From Cyanophora paradoxa (Eukaryota > Glaucocystophyceae > Cyanophorales > Cyanophoraceae): a stretch of 64,000 nucleotides of DNA. The stretch's first letter is position 1. The number at the start of each line of letters is the position of its first letter. Location of the stretch: the NCBI GenBank assembly GCA_004431415.1, contig QPMI01000519.1, forward strand, positions 124,001-188,000, written 5' to 3'. Positions 46,201 to 56,530 of this stretch are shown here, in pieces. The translations under genes and the position numbers were made by a program. Under the pieces are notes generated by a model that searched no databases, was not told the DNA's origin, and worked only from the letters and a program-made list of their open reading frames with translations.

Positions 46201-49200
46201 CTCGAGACCCTCTCTCACGTCGGCGCCAGCTGGAGGCGGGGAAGCGCTTCATGGAGAAGGAGGTGTACGGCGTGGCCGCCATGTGCTTCAAGAAGGCGGG
46301 GGAGGGGGCCATGCAGGCGCGCGCCGCTCGCCCCGCCCTCTCCCCGCGTGCGCTAAGCAGGCGCAGAGCAAGGCACTGGCGCACAAGGCCGCGTCCACCG
46401 CCAAGGCAATCGGTGAGCGATCCGGCCGCCGCGCCTCCCTCTGAACGCTCTCGGCCGATATTGAAGTCCCGACCGGCAGAGGAGCCCGTGAAGAAGCGGC
46501 AGAAGTACCGCGAGGCGGGGGATCTGTTCGGGACCGCTGGCGAGCCCGTCCTCGCCGCCAAAGTGCGCTAAATTCTGCACACGTTTGGTTTCTGCGGTTT
46601 GATCTTTAATTTGCGGCTGCAGTGCTTCTACACCGCTCGCGAGTTCGAGCGTGCAGCCAAGCTCTACGAGGTTCGCGGGTTCTTCTGTGCGACGGCACAT
46701 CTCCTACATACCACGTTCTTTCGCAGACGGCTGGGAAGTTTTACAAAGCAGCCTTCGCCTACGCAATCGCCAAAACTCACCACCGTGCCGCTGAGGTAAC
46801 GTGATTTCGCCATTCCCGCTGTGCCGTTGCGCTTGTCACAGACGACCCGCAATGCAGCTGTACGAGCGGGCGTACGCTGTGGATGGCGTGACAAAAAGCA
46901 TCCGACTCGCGCTGCGCCACTTTGAGCAATCCCGCTCCTACGATGGTGCACCCCGTTTCCCATCTATATCTTGCCGCTTTTGCGTACAGCCGACCTGCTT
47001 CTCGGACAGACTGCCTGCGCTTGCTCCAGGAGCACTCGATCCTCGCCGTCGACGAGGCGCGGCCCGGGGCCAGGGGCGTGCGGTACTACGCGAAGCTCGC
47101 CGCGAACTCCGCGCGGGACCGCGCCGCGCGCGTCCGCTACATGAAGCTCATTGGCAGCCCCGCCGAGGCGCGCTCTCCCATTGCAGCTCTCCTCCTTCTG
47201 TGCGCGCTGAGCGGTCTCCATGTGCAGATGGAGGTGTTCTGCCGCCGACACGGCTATTTCGAGGAGCTTGTCGAGTATTATGACGGTATCGGCGAGCGCG
47301 GTGCGGCTTTGCGCGCACGGCGCCAACGTGGAGAATTCTCACGCCCTCGCAGCCAAGGCGGCGCAGCTGCTGGTCGATTTGGGCGACTACTTCAAGGCTC
47401 GCCTGCAGCTGTATTCTGTACAACGTTTCCTTTTCTAATGTCCCCGGCAGGCTGGCAAGATGCTGGCGGACGGGGGCGAACCCGCGCTCTCTGCCACGGC
47501 CGCACAGTGCGATCTTCAACGTTTGTCATGTTGCCGTCAACGCTGAGCGGCTGACCCCGTGACAGGTACTTCCTGCGGGCAGTAGAGAGCATTCCCGACG
47601 AGGCGGTTTCGGGGCGGCGCGAGGAGGCTCTGCGCGCCCTCGAGAGCGCTGACAAGGCCCTACACGACGCCGCGAACCCGGGCGTTACCGGCCCCGCCGT
47701 GCTCCTGGCAGAGCTCAAGACCCACAACCACGTCGTGTCCGCCGTCGACGTTTCCAAGGTGCCTTTCCATCAAGGCCCCTCTCACACACACACAGGAAAC
47801 TGATTTTGCGCAGGACGGCAAGCTGTTCGCGACGGGCGATGCGCCGTCGCTGAGGGGCGAGGGCGGGCACCGTGTGACGCGGAACACGCCCAACGTCGAG
47901 CAGGAGTTCAGCGACGCGGGGCACATCCGGGTCTGGTCGGGGCCCTCGCCGCACCGCCTCGTGCACACGTGGGAGCGCGCGCACGGCGGCCGCATCGTTT
48001 GCTGCGTCCGCTTCTCGCCCGACGCGTCCAAGCTGGCTTCAGGAGGGTACGACAGTCATGTTCGCGTGTGGAGCGTCGGAATGCGGACGGCCCTGTTCGC
48101 CACGCACTGCGATCCCGGCATCAGCAGGACGCCCATCTACGCGCTTGAGTGGACTTCCGTGCGCCCTCTCATGCCCGCGGGCAGTACCCTGGTTTTCGCG
48201 CTCATGCGCTCGGCCGCCGGCGGCGCAGGATGGCTCCCGCATCGTGGCGGGCGTGATGGACGACATTGCGGTGATTGACGGCGTCCGCGGCGGCGTCAAG
48301 CACGCGGAGAAGGGGCACAATGATTCCATCACTTCCATCTCCATATCCTCTGTGCGGGCCTCGCCCGCCCTCGCGCGATGTCTTTCGACCCTAGGCCTGG
48401 CCTGCACAGGATGGCGATCGGGCAGCAACGGGCAGCGACGACGGCACCGCCATCGTGTGGAGCCTGCGGAGCTACCGGCGCGTCGCTGCCATCGAAGACT
48501 GCCGCGGCCACGTGTCGCTTGTCTCCCTCCTCCCCGTGCGTCGCGCTTGGCGTCGCGCTTTCAATTGCGCTCCGCGTCTGCGTGACCAGTGTTTCAGGAC
48601 AACGCAACACTCCTCACGATGGCCGACCAAGGCGAAATGGTGGAGTGGAGCTCGCGGTCGGGCCGCCAGCTGAGCTCGGCCGAGCTGCTCCACGATGCAG
48701 CCGTCGCTGCAACGGACAAGGCGTGCCTCGCGATCGTTTGTCGTCCGCTCTCTCTTCTCGGCTGACGGAATCGCAGAGAGCGGTCATCCTGGCGGCGTGC
48801 GCCGGCAACGCCCGCGCCATCGAGGTTTACGACAGGCAGCAGCTGAAGCTGCTCCGGCGGCTGGAGGGCCACCAGGACATCATCTCCAGCCTCGCAATGA
48901 CGCCGGTTCGAACTTCGCTTCAATTTGATCTTCCGGCCTCTTGCGCTTCTTTAATTCGCATTGACAGGACGGCAAGCTGTTGATTTCGGGCTCCCACGAC
49001 ACGACTGCCCGTGTCTGGGTGCGGCGGCTGCCTCGCGATCGGCGCGAGTTCGCTGATCGTGAGTGCTTTGCAGGGCACGCCGCTGCCGGCGCCCGACCAG
49101 CAGCGCACCACGGCGTTCGTCGCCGCACGGGTCCAGCTCGCGCGGGCGCTGCTGGACGAGGCCGGCGACACAGCAAAGCGGCACCAGCAGCTCTGCGCGG

Positions 49201-52200
49201 CGTACAAGGCTGTTTCCGAGGCGGGGCAGACCTCGGGCGGGCTCGTGCAGGCGTACCGCATCCTGGCGGCGCGCGAGATCGTGCAGCTGGAGAACCGGAT
49301 GCGGATCGTCCGCACCGACCGCCAGAGCATCGACGAGCTCGGCAACTTCGCAGCCGTATCCCGCTCCGCGGCGGTCGCCTTCGCGGAGCTCGCCGCAGGC
49401 CGGACGCGTCCCTCGGACGCGCAAGGCGGCGCCTCCGTGAACGCCGCCATGGATTACTTCCAGATCAAGCAGTTCGGCGTCGAGAACAGCGCCCTGGGGC
49501 GGTGCTGCGTCGTTCGGCGCTCGAACCGCAAGCTGCTGGCGTTGCTCGGCATCGGCCCCGACGAGGTGGGCGCCCTGCCAGACAACCCGCTCGACCGCAC
49601 CTGCGTTCTGGTGCCCGCCGACACGGCGTACACGGGACTGGCCCGCTGGGCCGCCGACGCGTACCTCGCCGCCGCCCACGTTTTCCGCGTAGCGCTGGAG
49701 GCCCTTCTCGAGCAGACGAAGCCAGCGCTCGCCGGCAGCGGCTTCCGCGAGGCGTGCCGCTGCAGCCGCTGCGTCGACGGCACCTGCGGCCTCGCCCCAG
49801 CGCTCTACGTTCAACGTTACAACGCGTTGCTGCGCCTCGTCACTCTGGGACAGGATGCAACCGGCGCGTCGGCGCTCATGCCGGTGCTACAGCCCGATCG
49901 CCAGAAGGGCCTGCAGGAGTTCTGCGAGGTCGGCCGCTTCCAGCGCGACCTCGCCGCCATGCTTCTCTCCTCCTGCCACCACAACCTCTCGTGCCCCGCC
50001 CTCCTCGCCCTGCCGCGCGACAAGACGCCAACCGCGAGACGGGTGACTTCTCTCTAGAGCCCGCCTGGATTCAATCTACCAAGGCCTGGCATCCTGACCC
50101 CGCCTCAGATCGTGGATCGCATTGCAGAGCGCGTGGTGGCGGACATGCGGTCGGCGGACTGGGAGAACCAGGCGGCCGTCTCCGAGGCGTGGCACCGGCT
50201 GCTTTTCCTCGGCCGCCCGGGCCTCGCGAGCGACCCGCTCACCAAGGCGGTGCCCCGCGCGATGGCGGATCTCGAGAAGAGGCTTGAGCAGGCGCGGCTC
50301 GCCTCCGGGACGGCTCCCGCCTCGGACGCCGCCTCGCCATCGCCGGCGCCGTCGCTGCCGGTGGAGGAGCTGCAGCGGAAGCTGCAGGCCACGCGCCAGT
50401 CCCTCGCCGGATCCTCCCAGTGGATGGAGGATCGCGAGCGCGGCCGCCTGCTGCCCCGCGTCCGGATGCTTCAGGCGAGAACGCCCTCGCTCTCATTCGG
50501 GATCGCAGCGACTGCATTCGCTCTAGATCTGACCATAGCGGTCGTGCAGGAGGCGCACGAGGCGATCCTCGGGGGCCACTTCGTCCTCTCAATGCGCACC
50601 CTGGCCATCTATTTCCAAATGACCGGGTGCGCTGCAGCTCTATGCCGTTCAATGTCAGCGTTTCGATATTGATATCCGACTACTTGCGTCGCGTTGCAGG
50701 CGCGAGTCGGAGGAGCGGCGGCGGCCGGCGCTCGCGTCGGTCGCATTCGAACTCGAGCGGGCGCTCGCAATGTCCCTGGCCCGCCTCCCGCCGGCCCGCC
50801 CCCCGCCCCCGGCGCCGCGCTGATTCTGCTCAGGTGGCCTTCCGGGGCGGCTTCGGCGGGGTGGCCCTCCCCTTCTCCCTGGTGCGCGGCCCTCCCCTAT
50901 CCTCTGCATGCACAGCCGCCTCACTCGTTCTGCAGGCCCGCGTCCTTGAAGCAGTCCCCTTCCCGGCGTGGAATGGCGTCATGACGTTCCAAGCCAACGC
51001 GCGCCTCGCCCGCTTGAACTCGCCGCCCCACGCCGGCGCGCGCGGCCCGGCGCTGACGCCGCGCTGCATGCAGGGCTACGGGCGCATGGCCGTCCAACTG
51101 GAGGACCTCCTGCAGCAGGTCGAGGAGCTCCTGAAGCGCGCCTCGCTCGGTGCCCCGGGCCCCGACCCCCGCACCCGCTGCCCCCTCAATCCACGTTCCT
51201 TCATTTCGCTGAGGGGCTGCGGCGGCAGCGCACGAGGCGCGGGGCGGCGGGGCGCGCTGCAGCGGCCCCTGGGACCGCGTGCTGCTGGTCGGCCTCTGCG
51301 CCGCCATCGCGTTCTACCGGCGGCCTCAGCGGGCCCAGGGCAGCGCCGGCGACGTCCGGGTGCGCATGCGCGCGCGCTCGCGCCTCTCTCGCCCCCTCCC
51401 CGCTTCGCGTGAGGCCGCGCACTGCAGCCGCCGAGCCTGCCGGTGTGTGTTCGCAACTTCGCTGTGCGGGTGCTGCAGGGGTACTCCAAGCACGCCTCGG
51501 TCGTCCTTCGTCCCCTGGTGCCACCCGGGGCTCGCGTGCCGAGTCGTGAGTCGCGCGCGTCTCTCTCTGACTCGCGGCGGGGCGCAGCTCGCCGATGCGA
51601 TGCGGAGTTCGAGCGTGGGCGACCTGGCTTTCCACCTGGCCAATCGCAGGCAGATAGGCGACGGTCCGCCTGGCGCCTCCACTGCCGTTGTCTCCGAACA
51701 GGCGCCTTCGATGCGAGCCTCTGACCCCGAGCAGGCTTGGCGGTGGTTCGCTTCGCGGGCCCAGCCGACTTTCACCTCGCGATCACGACGGCCGGCTCGC
51801 AGGTGGCCCGCCCTCGGCCCGCCCGTCACCGGAGCTTCCCTGACCGCATCGGGCAGGACTTCGCGGCTGACGCCATCCCGGCCCTCGCCTCCGTCGATCT
51901 TTCCAGCCCGGCATGGCGCGCCGGCGCGGGAGCCCCGCAGCAGCGCCCCTTCCAGCCCTCCGCGCGGCCGCCGCAGCAGGCGCCGCCGCTGCAGCTGCAA
52001 TCGAACTCACAGCTGCAGGCATCGGTGGCAGCCGCGGGCCAACCGCAGCAGATGCAGTCGGCCGCCAGCCCGCCGCTGCAGCTGACTGCGCTCGCGCGAC
52101 AGCAGCCGACCACGCAACCGCCGGTGCTGGTGCCAGCTGCGATCCAACCGCAGCAAGCGACCCCCAGCCTTCCGCCGCAACCGACTGTGTCTACGAAACA

Positions 52201-54324
52201 GCAGCCAGCCCCCGTCCAGCTGCCGCAGCCGGCGCAGCCGCCAGCGCAAGTGCAGCCGTGCGTGCCGAGCTCGAGTGTGCCAGCGCCGGCTCTAGATCCG
52301 GCGCAGACACAGGCCCAGCAGGCCGCTCAGATGCAAGCCTACCAGCTGCAGTACATCCAGGAGCAGGCGCAACTGGCTTACCAGCAGCAGATGCAACTCG
52401 TGTACCAGCAGCAGGCCCATTTTGCGTATCAGCAGCAGGCGCTGCAAGGGCAGCTCGCGTACCCCCAGATGCAGGCGTTGCAAGTGGGAATGGCGTATCC
52501 AGATGCGGTAATTCGAATTCATCCCGTCGCATTTTCTACTTCGTTGCTGAGGAGTCTCTCAGGCGCAGGCGTATGCCTACCAGGGAGACTACGGGGCTCA
52601 GTACGAGGAGGAGTACCTCATTACGTACGAGGACTACGCTCCGGTGCGGCCCGCGGCTGCAGGGCACTGCCCTGCGTATCTCGCTGCCCCGTCTGCAGGA
52701 AACGATCGCGATGCAGGAAACGGGGTCTGGCAACGTCGGCGCGTTCCCGATGGACTTCGGGGGCCCCGAGGGGTGCGGCGTTTCTGACCCCGCTGCGTCC
52801 TGCTGCGCGTTTTCTGATCCATGGCAACGCCCAGCGCCGCGTACGGGGGGGAATGGATGAACGCGGGGGCGGAGGCGGCGGCCCCGGAGGGCGAGCAGGA
52901 GGCGGAGGCGGAGGCGGAGGCGGGCGCCGCGGCTCAGGGGGCGCCCTCCCTCGCGGCCAAGGCCAGCCCGTCCCCACCAACCCCGAGCCTGCTTTGACGC
53001 CGCGCAGGTGGAAGAGGGCATCGCGACGCAGCCCGACACGTGCCGCGTGTGCCCCGGCGTCCCTGCAAACCAGCCGAACCACACCTCAGGCAGCAAGACG
53101 GTCCGCCCCTCGACCGGCACTCCCGCCCTAGAACTATTCGATCCCCGCTGAACTTTCCGTCTCGCCCGTCAGGGCCACTGGGACCTGTTCGGCCAGTCGC
53201 GCGCGTTCCTCGACCTGTGCTCCAAGGAGGGCGACGCGTTCCTCCAGGCGAGCGTTCCCCCGCGGCCCGCGGGCGCCGCGCCTCCCCTCTGAGCTCTCCG
53301 CGCCCGGCAGCGCGTGCGGGCCGTGCTGCAGCACGCGGGGCAGGGCATGATGGATGCTGCGGACCCTGGTGCTTCGCCTTGAACTTCTTCGCTGCTCTGG
53401 CCCTCCAGGATCCCAATCTCACGTGCTCGCAGGCAGGCAGCAGCTGATGGCGGACGTCTGCTCCCGCGCGACCGCCCTGGCCGAGCGCGTGGAGCAGATC
53501 GCGGCGGAGGCGGGCATGCAGCGCGCCTGGGCGGCCGGCGCCGAGCACCTGCGGGGCGCCTTCGCGGAGAACGGCAACAGCGCGTGGCTCCTGTGGGCGG
53601 AGAGGACCCTCGGCATCCAGTCGGTGAGCGCCGCCATGGATTCGAGATTGGAAGGGGATTCTGAGGCGCGACTCGCTCTGCGGTAGCCCGAGATGGAGGC
53701 GCCTGCAGGGGAGGCGGCGGCGGGAGAGCAGACAGTCGCGGCGGGCGGGGCGGGAGGGGCGTCGAGCGGTCCGGCGGGGGCGGCGGGCGCCGGCGAGGTC
53801 GATGCGGGGGCGGGGGCGGGCCTCTCGCAGCAGCAGCAGCAGCAGCAGCAGCAAGAGGAGGAGGAGGAGGCGCCTCGGGCTCCGGAGGCGCCAGCGCCGG
53901 CCGGCTCCCCCGCGGCGCGGCCGCCGCTGCTTCGGACCCTCCATGTGCGATGCTTGCCGCCCCTGCCGCCGGCCGCCTGCGCCCGACGCGAGGCCGGCCG
54001 CAGAGCGCCATCGCCGCGGACGGGCCGGACGCCTTCGACGAGGAAGCCGACGACCTCGCGCTCGCCGGTGCGCAGCGCTTCACCCTACATCCAGACCCCT
54101 TCTCGAGTCCAGGCCAATTTGACGCGGGCGGGGCCGTAGGCGGCGGGGGGCACGGGGACGACGAAGACGGCGTGGGCTGGGAGCAGGAGACGCGTCCCCG
54201 CCGGCGCCGCGATGCGCGCCCGCGCGGCGCCGGCGGGCGGGGCGGTGGCGCCGGTGGCGGAGGAGCCGGTGGGCGCGGGGGTCGCGGCGGGAGGGGCCGA
54301 GGCCGCGCGCCCCTCCGCCAATAG
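37291..54324 (+). CDS. Giant TRANK1-like protein: ankyrin, UvrD-type helicase, TPR-like, WD40, Gln-rich and RGG regions
   Basis: Read as one gene because coding exons follow each other for 17 kb with only short introns and no AT-rich spacer. ATG 37291 (MSGTVRPMSDFARDAYEHAA) opens a Ser/Ala-rich region and a Lys-rich stretch (KKKRKKKKPKKR, about 38390). Ankyrin-like exons (39370-41150) include HKDGDTALRRAVAAGDLDFA and GFTVLHIAAEKKDRELLKHV. The helicase core (42650-45960) has Walker A GRSGTGKTACAVFRMW, formed across an intron; VDEVQDFTQAELWLMF (about 44544); QLTQNYRSH (about 44887); KGLEFNDVLLYNFF (about 45490); and LYTAITRAK (about 45850). These match the TRANK1 branch of superfamily 1. TPR-like helices follow (46210-47440), then WD40 repeats (47710-49020), a Cys-containing helical domain (49075-50050), a Gln-rich region (51920-52510), poly-Gln/Glu (53827-53870) and an RGG tail to TAG 54322-54324. 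The function is unknown; an RNA- or DNA-directed ATPase scaffold is a guess. It may be two or more genes, most plausibly breaking before the WD40 part. Confidence 0.65.
39370..41150 (+). other. Ankyrin-repeat-like region of the TRANK1-like gene
   Basis: Exons with ankyrin signature spacing: DGDTALRRAVAAGDLDFALF then LLSLGADPCARN (about 39420-39520); DAVALLLGAGVPPN (about 39829); IDLGASVEVARPADGFTVLH then IAAEKKDRELLKHVLALGAR (about 40940-41060). Between them, 40075-40330 is Pro/Ser-rich with a duplicated 16-residue block, SPAKGLVKGFLGAKPK, separated by about 34 residues. Confidence 0.65.
42650..45960 (+). other. UvrD/TRANK1-type helicase core
   Basis: Motif I: LLIGRSGT, then an intron at about 42957-43010, then GKTACAVFRMW. 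A lead-in IALEKFYTLSAALAYSVL (about 42681) is typical of the TRANK1 branch. DCFPLCVTSKKWLRLLDG (about 43450) matches the family position before motif II. The Asp-Glu of motif II, the NYRS of motif IV-like and the terminal TAITRAK are all intact, so ATPase activity is plausible. Confidence 0.75.
47710..49020 (+). other. WD40 repeat block in the TRANK1-like gene
   Basis: At least five to six blades spread over short exons: HNHVVSAVDVSKDGKLFATG, then GHIRVWSG; RIVCCVRFSPDASKLASGGY, then DSHVRVWS; GDDGTAIVWS-like; GHQDIISSLAMTPDGKLL, then ISGSHDTTARVWV. Several exon edges fall just before the DG of the blade, suggesting growth by duplication of exon units. Confidence 0.75.
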
Positions 54325-54834
54325 CTTTTCGAGTTTTTCCACTTCTCTTAAGCTTTCATGTCACAGTGTGCTCTGCGAGTCTTTTTATAATAACCCAGTG
54401 TGCGCTTTCCCGTCTTGTTGCCAAGTTGACAACTTGCGACGTGATTTTGAAGTAATGGCCGATTAAATATTCATAGATCAAGATCATCGGATGAGGAAAA
54501 CGGAGGGAGCGGGGGAAGGAGGGGAGGATGGAGGGAGGAAGGGGAGGGAGAGGCGAACGTTGAGATCGTTCAATTTAATGTTGAATCCCGGACAATCAAC
54601 ATTCGAATCTCTACACACCAGCACTAACACGTGTACAATGCCTTTATCATGATCATATATAACGGTGGCACTCTAGATCTCGCCCGCATTTGTGATAGTC
54701 TGCTGTATCTTTGATTTGTGATTTGTTATCCTTAATGTAACTTAGCTACCTACGGGGGGTTCGCCCCACCGTAGTCTCTCAAAAACAAATTTGATCTCGC
54801 CCGCAATGCACATCGATATCCGTATGCCTTCGAA
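54325..54834. other. Spacer 3' of the giant gene
   Basis: A purine-rich tract (GGAGGGA-type, about 54490-54555) is followed by AT-rich DNA. A hairpin CTACGGGG-GGTTCG-CCCCACCGTAG lies near 54749-54773. A related block without the stem symmetry occurs at about 24285-24315. No gene seen. Confidence 0.5.
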
Positions 54835-56530
54835 TACTAGCAGACCGCGCCCGGCCCTGTGCAAGTGCGGCGGCAAGTGCGGGCCGCGCGCGGAGGTGCA
54901 AGGGGGGGTACTGGTACACATTGCAGGGTACTTGGGGGGAGGCGGGGGGCGCAGGGGAGGGGGGCGGAGGGGGCAGCTAGAGAGGCAAGGCGGGCGGCCG
55001 GCGAGGCGGGTAGGTGGGGTGGCGACGCGGGCGGCGGCACCAGGCGGGCGGGCAGGCGAGGGCGGCGGCGGGCGGGAAAGCGGGAGGGCGGGCGGCACCG
55101 GGCCCTGCGCGTAGCCTGCGCATTCGCAGATCCGAGGCGTCAGCTCGCCCCGGACAGCGGCCGTGCGGGGGCGAGGCCCAGCGGAGGCGGGCGGGTCAGT
55201 TGCGAAGCAGCAGCGGCGGGGCGAACCTGGAGTCGACGAAGCTGAAGCAGCCGACAGGGCGGCGGGCGGGGAAGCGGGCGGAGCGACAGGTGGCGCCGGG
55301 CCCTGCGCGTAGCCTGCGTGCGCAGGGCCGAGGCGTCAGCTCGCCCCGGACAGCGGCCGTGCGGGCGCAGGGCCCAGCGAGGTCGGCCGGGTGACGCGCG
55401 CGGCAGCAGCGGCGCCGGCGGGGCGAACCTGGAGTCGACGAAGCTGAAGCAGCGGGCGGGGCGACGGGCAGGGAGCAGATGCTGAAGCAGCGGGCGCGCG
55501 GAGCAGCTGGGAGCAGCGGGCAGGAAAGCAGCCCGGCGCGGCGTACTACGGTACTAGGAGCAGCTGCGCATACTGCGACGCCGCCACCCTCCGCAACCGT
55601 AGTACAGCTAGTACGGAGCGCCGGCCGCGGGTCAAGCCACGCATTCGGTCCGGCCGTCCGGATGGGATCTAGAAGATGCGCAAGACGAGTTGCTCAACGA
55701 CATGGCAAGATCTGCACCCGAGCGGCCTTGTCAAAGCCGTCGGCGAGCTCGAGTCTGCATGCCCAGCTCGGGATTGCCGGGAGGCGCGCGAGCTCACCTA
55801 GGCCTTCCATCTGGCAAGAACGTGGAATGTCTGAAACGATCGCAATCGCCGAGCTCGGTTCTGCGGGCGGCGGGCGCCGGTTACTCAGAACCATCGGCGC
55901 ACACTCGGCCAAGCGGCGCGCACCGGAACGCGACGTCGCGGGCGCCTTCTTCCTGCACTGACGAACGTGCTTGTACAGGTTGTCTTGCCGAGTGAAGTGC
56001 TTCCCGCAGCGAGTGCATTTGTCGCCCGGATGGCAGCCGCGCGGGTTGGAGCAAGGCTGCAAGCTCGGGCAAAGCTCAACTTCGCTTGCGAATACGTCTG
56101 TCGGCCGCGGACCCGGGCGAAGTGCCATGACGACGCAGGAGAACGAAGTACGGGTACGGCAACACGATCTCCTCCAACTCGCAGGAGCGCTTTTTTCCGG
56201 CGCCCGGTACAACAGGTACTTGAGGCGGTCTAGCGCCCGCACGCCGCTTCTCGGGCCCGGGCATGTATGACAGAGTTTGTAGAGCGCATTGAGAGCAATC
56301 AGAAGCACGTGGTCCGGCGCGTATAGCAATAGTAGGTGAGGAGCGAGCTCGACATGTTTGCGCAGCCACGCCCCTGCATTTTTTCCCGCCGCTCGCAGCG
56401 GCTACGATGCGATCACACCTATACGAGAGCGCATGCAAAGAATCACATCTTACAAAAATTGCTAACACAGAAAGTACGCCGCACCAACTCACCAGGGGAG
56501 CAAGGGAGGGGGTACCCCCCCTTGCAATTA
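54835..56530. repeat. Tandem duplication, unit 1 (about 1.7 kb)
   Basis: Starts ACTAGCAGACCGCGCCCGGC and is repeated with high identity from 56531. It is bounded by the inverted motif TGCAAGGGGGGGTAC (54897-54911) and GTACCCCCCCTTGCA (56512-56526). The left half is non-coding, G-rich, and contains two copies of a roughly 75-bp sub-repeat (CCTGCGCGTAGCCTGCG...CGGACAGCGGCCGTG at about 55102 and 55300). The right half carries a zinc-finger reading frame on the minus strand. Confidence 0.85.
55694..56329 (-). CDS. C2HC zinc-finger protein exon, copy 1
   Basis: An open minus-strand frame encodes CTRCGKHFTRQDNLYKHVRQ followed by C (Cys-x2-Cys-x12-His-x3-Cys), a classical zinc-finger fold with the last His replaced by Cys. 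Upstream it reads HVLLIALNALYKLCHTCPGP and RLKYLLYRAP. The upstream open frame has no ATG at its start; a TGCAG acceptor near 56370 suggests another exon, and the first in-frame Met is MALRPGPRPTD near 56130. Copy 2 keeps much of the protein sequence, which supports coding. The role is unknown; nucleic-acid binding would be expected. Confidence 0.45.
   Translation of the reverse strand: MLYAPDHVLLIALNALYKLCHTCPGPRSGVRALDRLKYLLYRAPEKSAPASWRRSCCRTRTSFSCVVMALRPGPRPTDVFASEVELCPSLQPCSNPRGCHPGDKCTRCGKHFTRQDNLYKHVRQCRKKAPATSRSGARRLAECAPMVLSNRRPPPAEPSSAIAIVSDIPRSCQMEGLGELARLPAIPSWACRLELADGFDKAARVQILPCR

Noticed and set aside
47570-49080. WD40 block as a separate gene
   Set aside because: No spacer, start codon context or change in composition separates it from the TPR-like exons. 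Kept as one gene, with the alternative stated.
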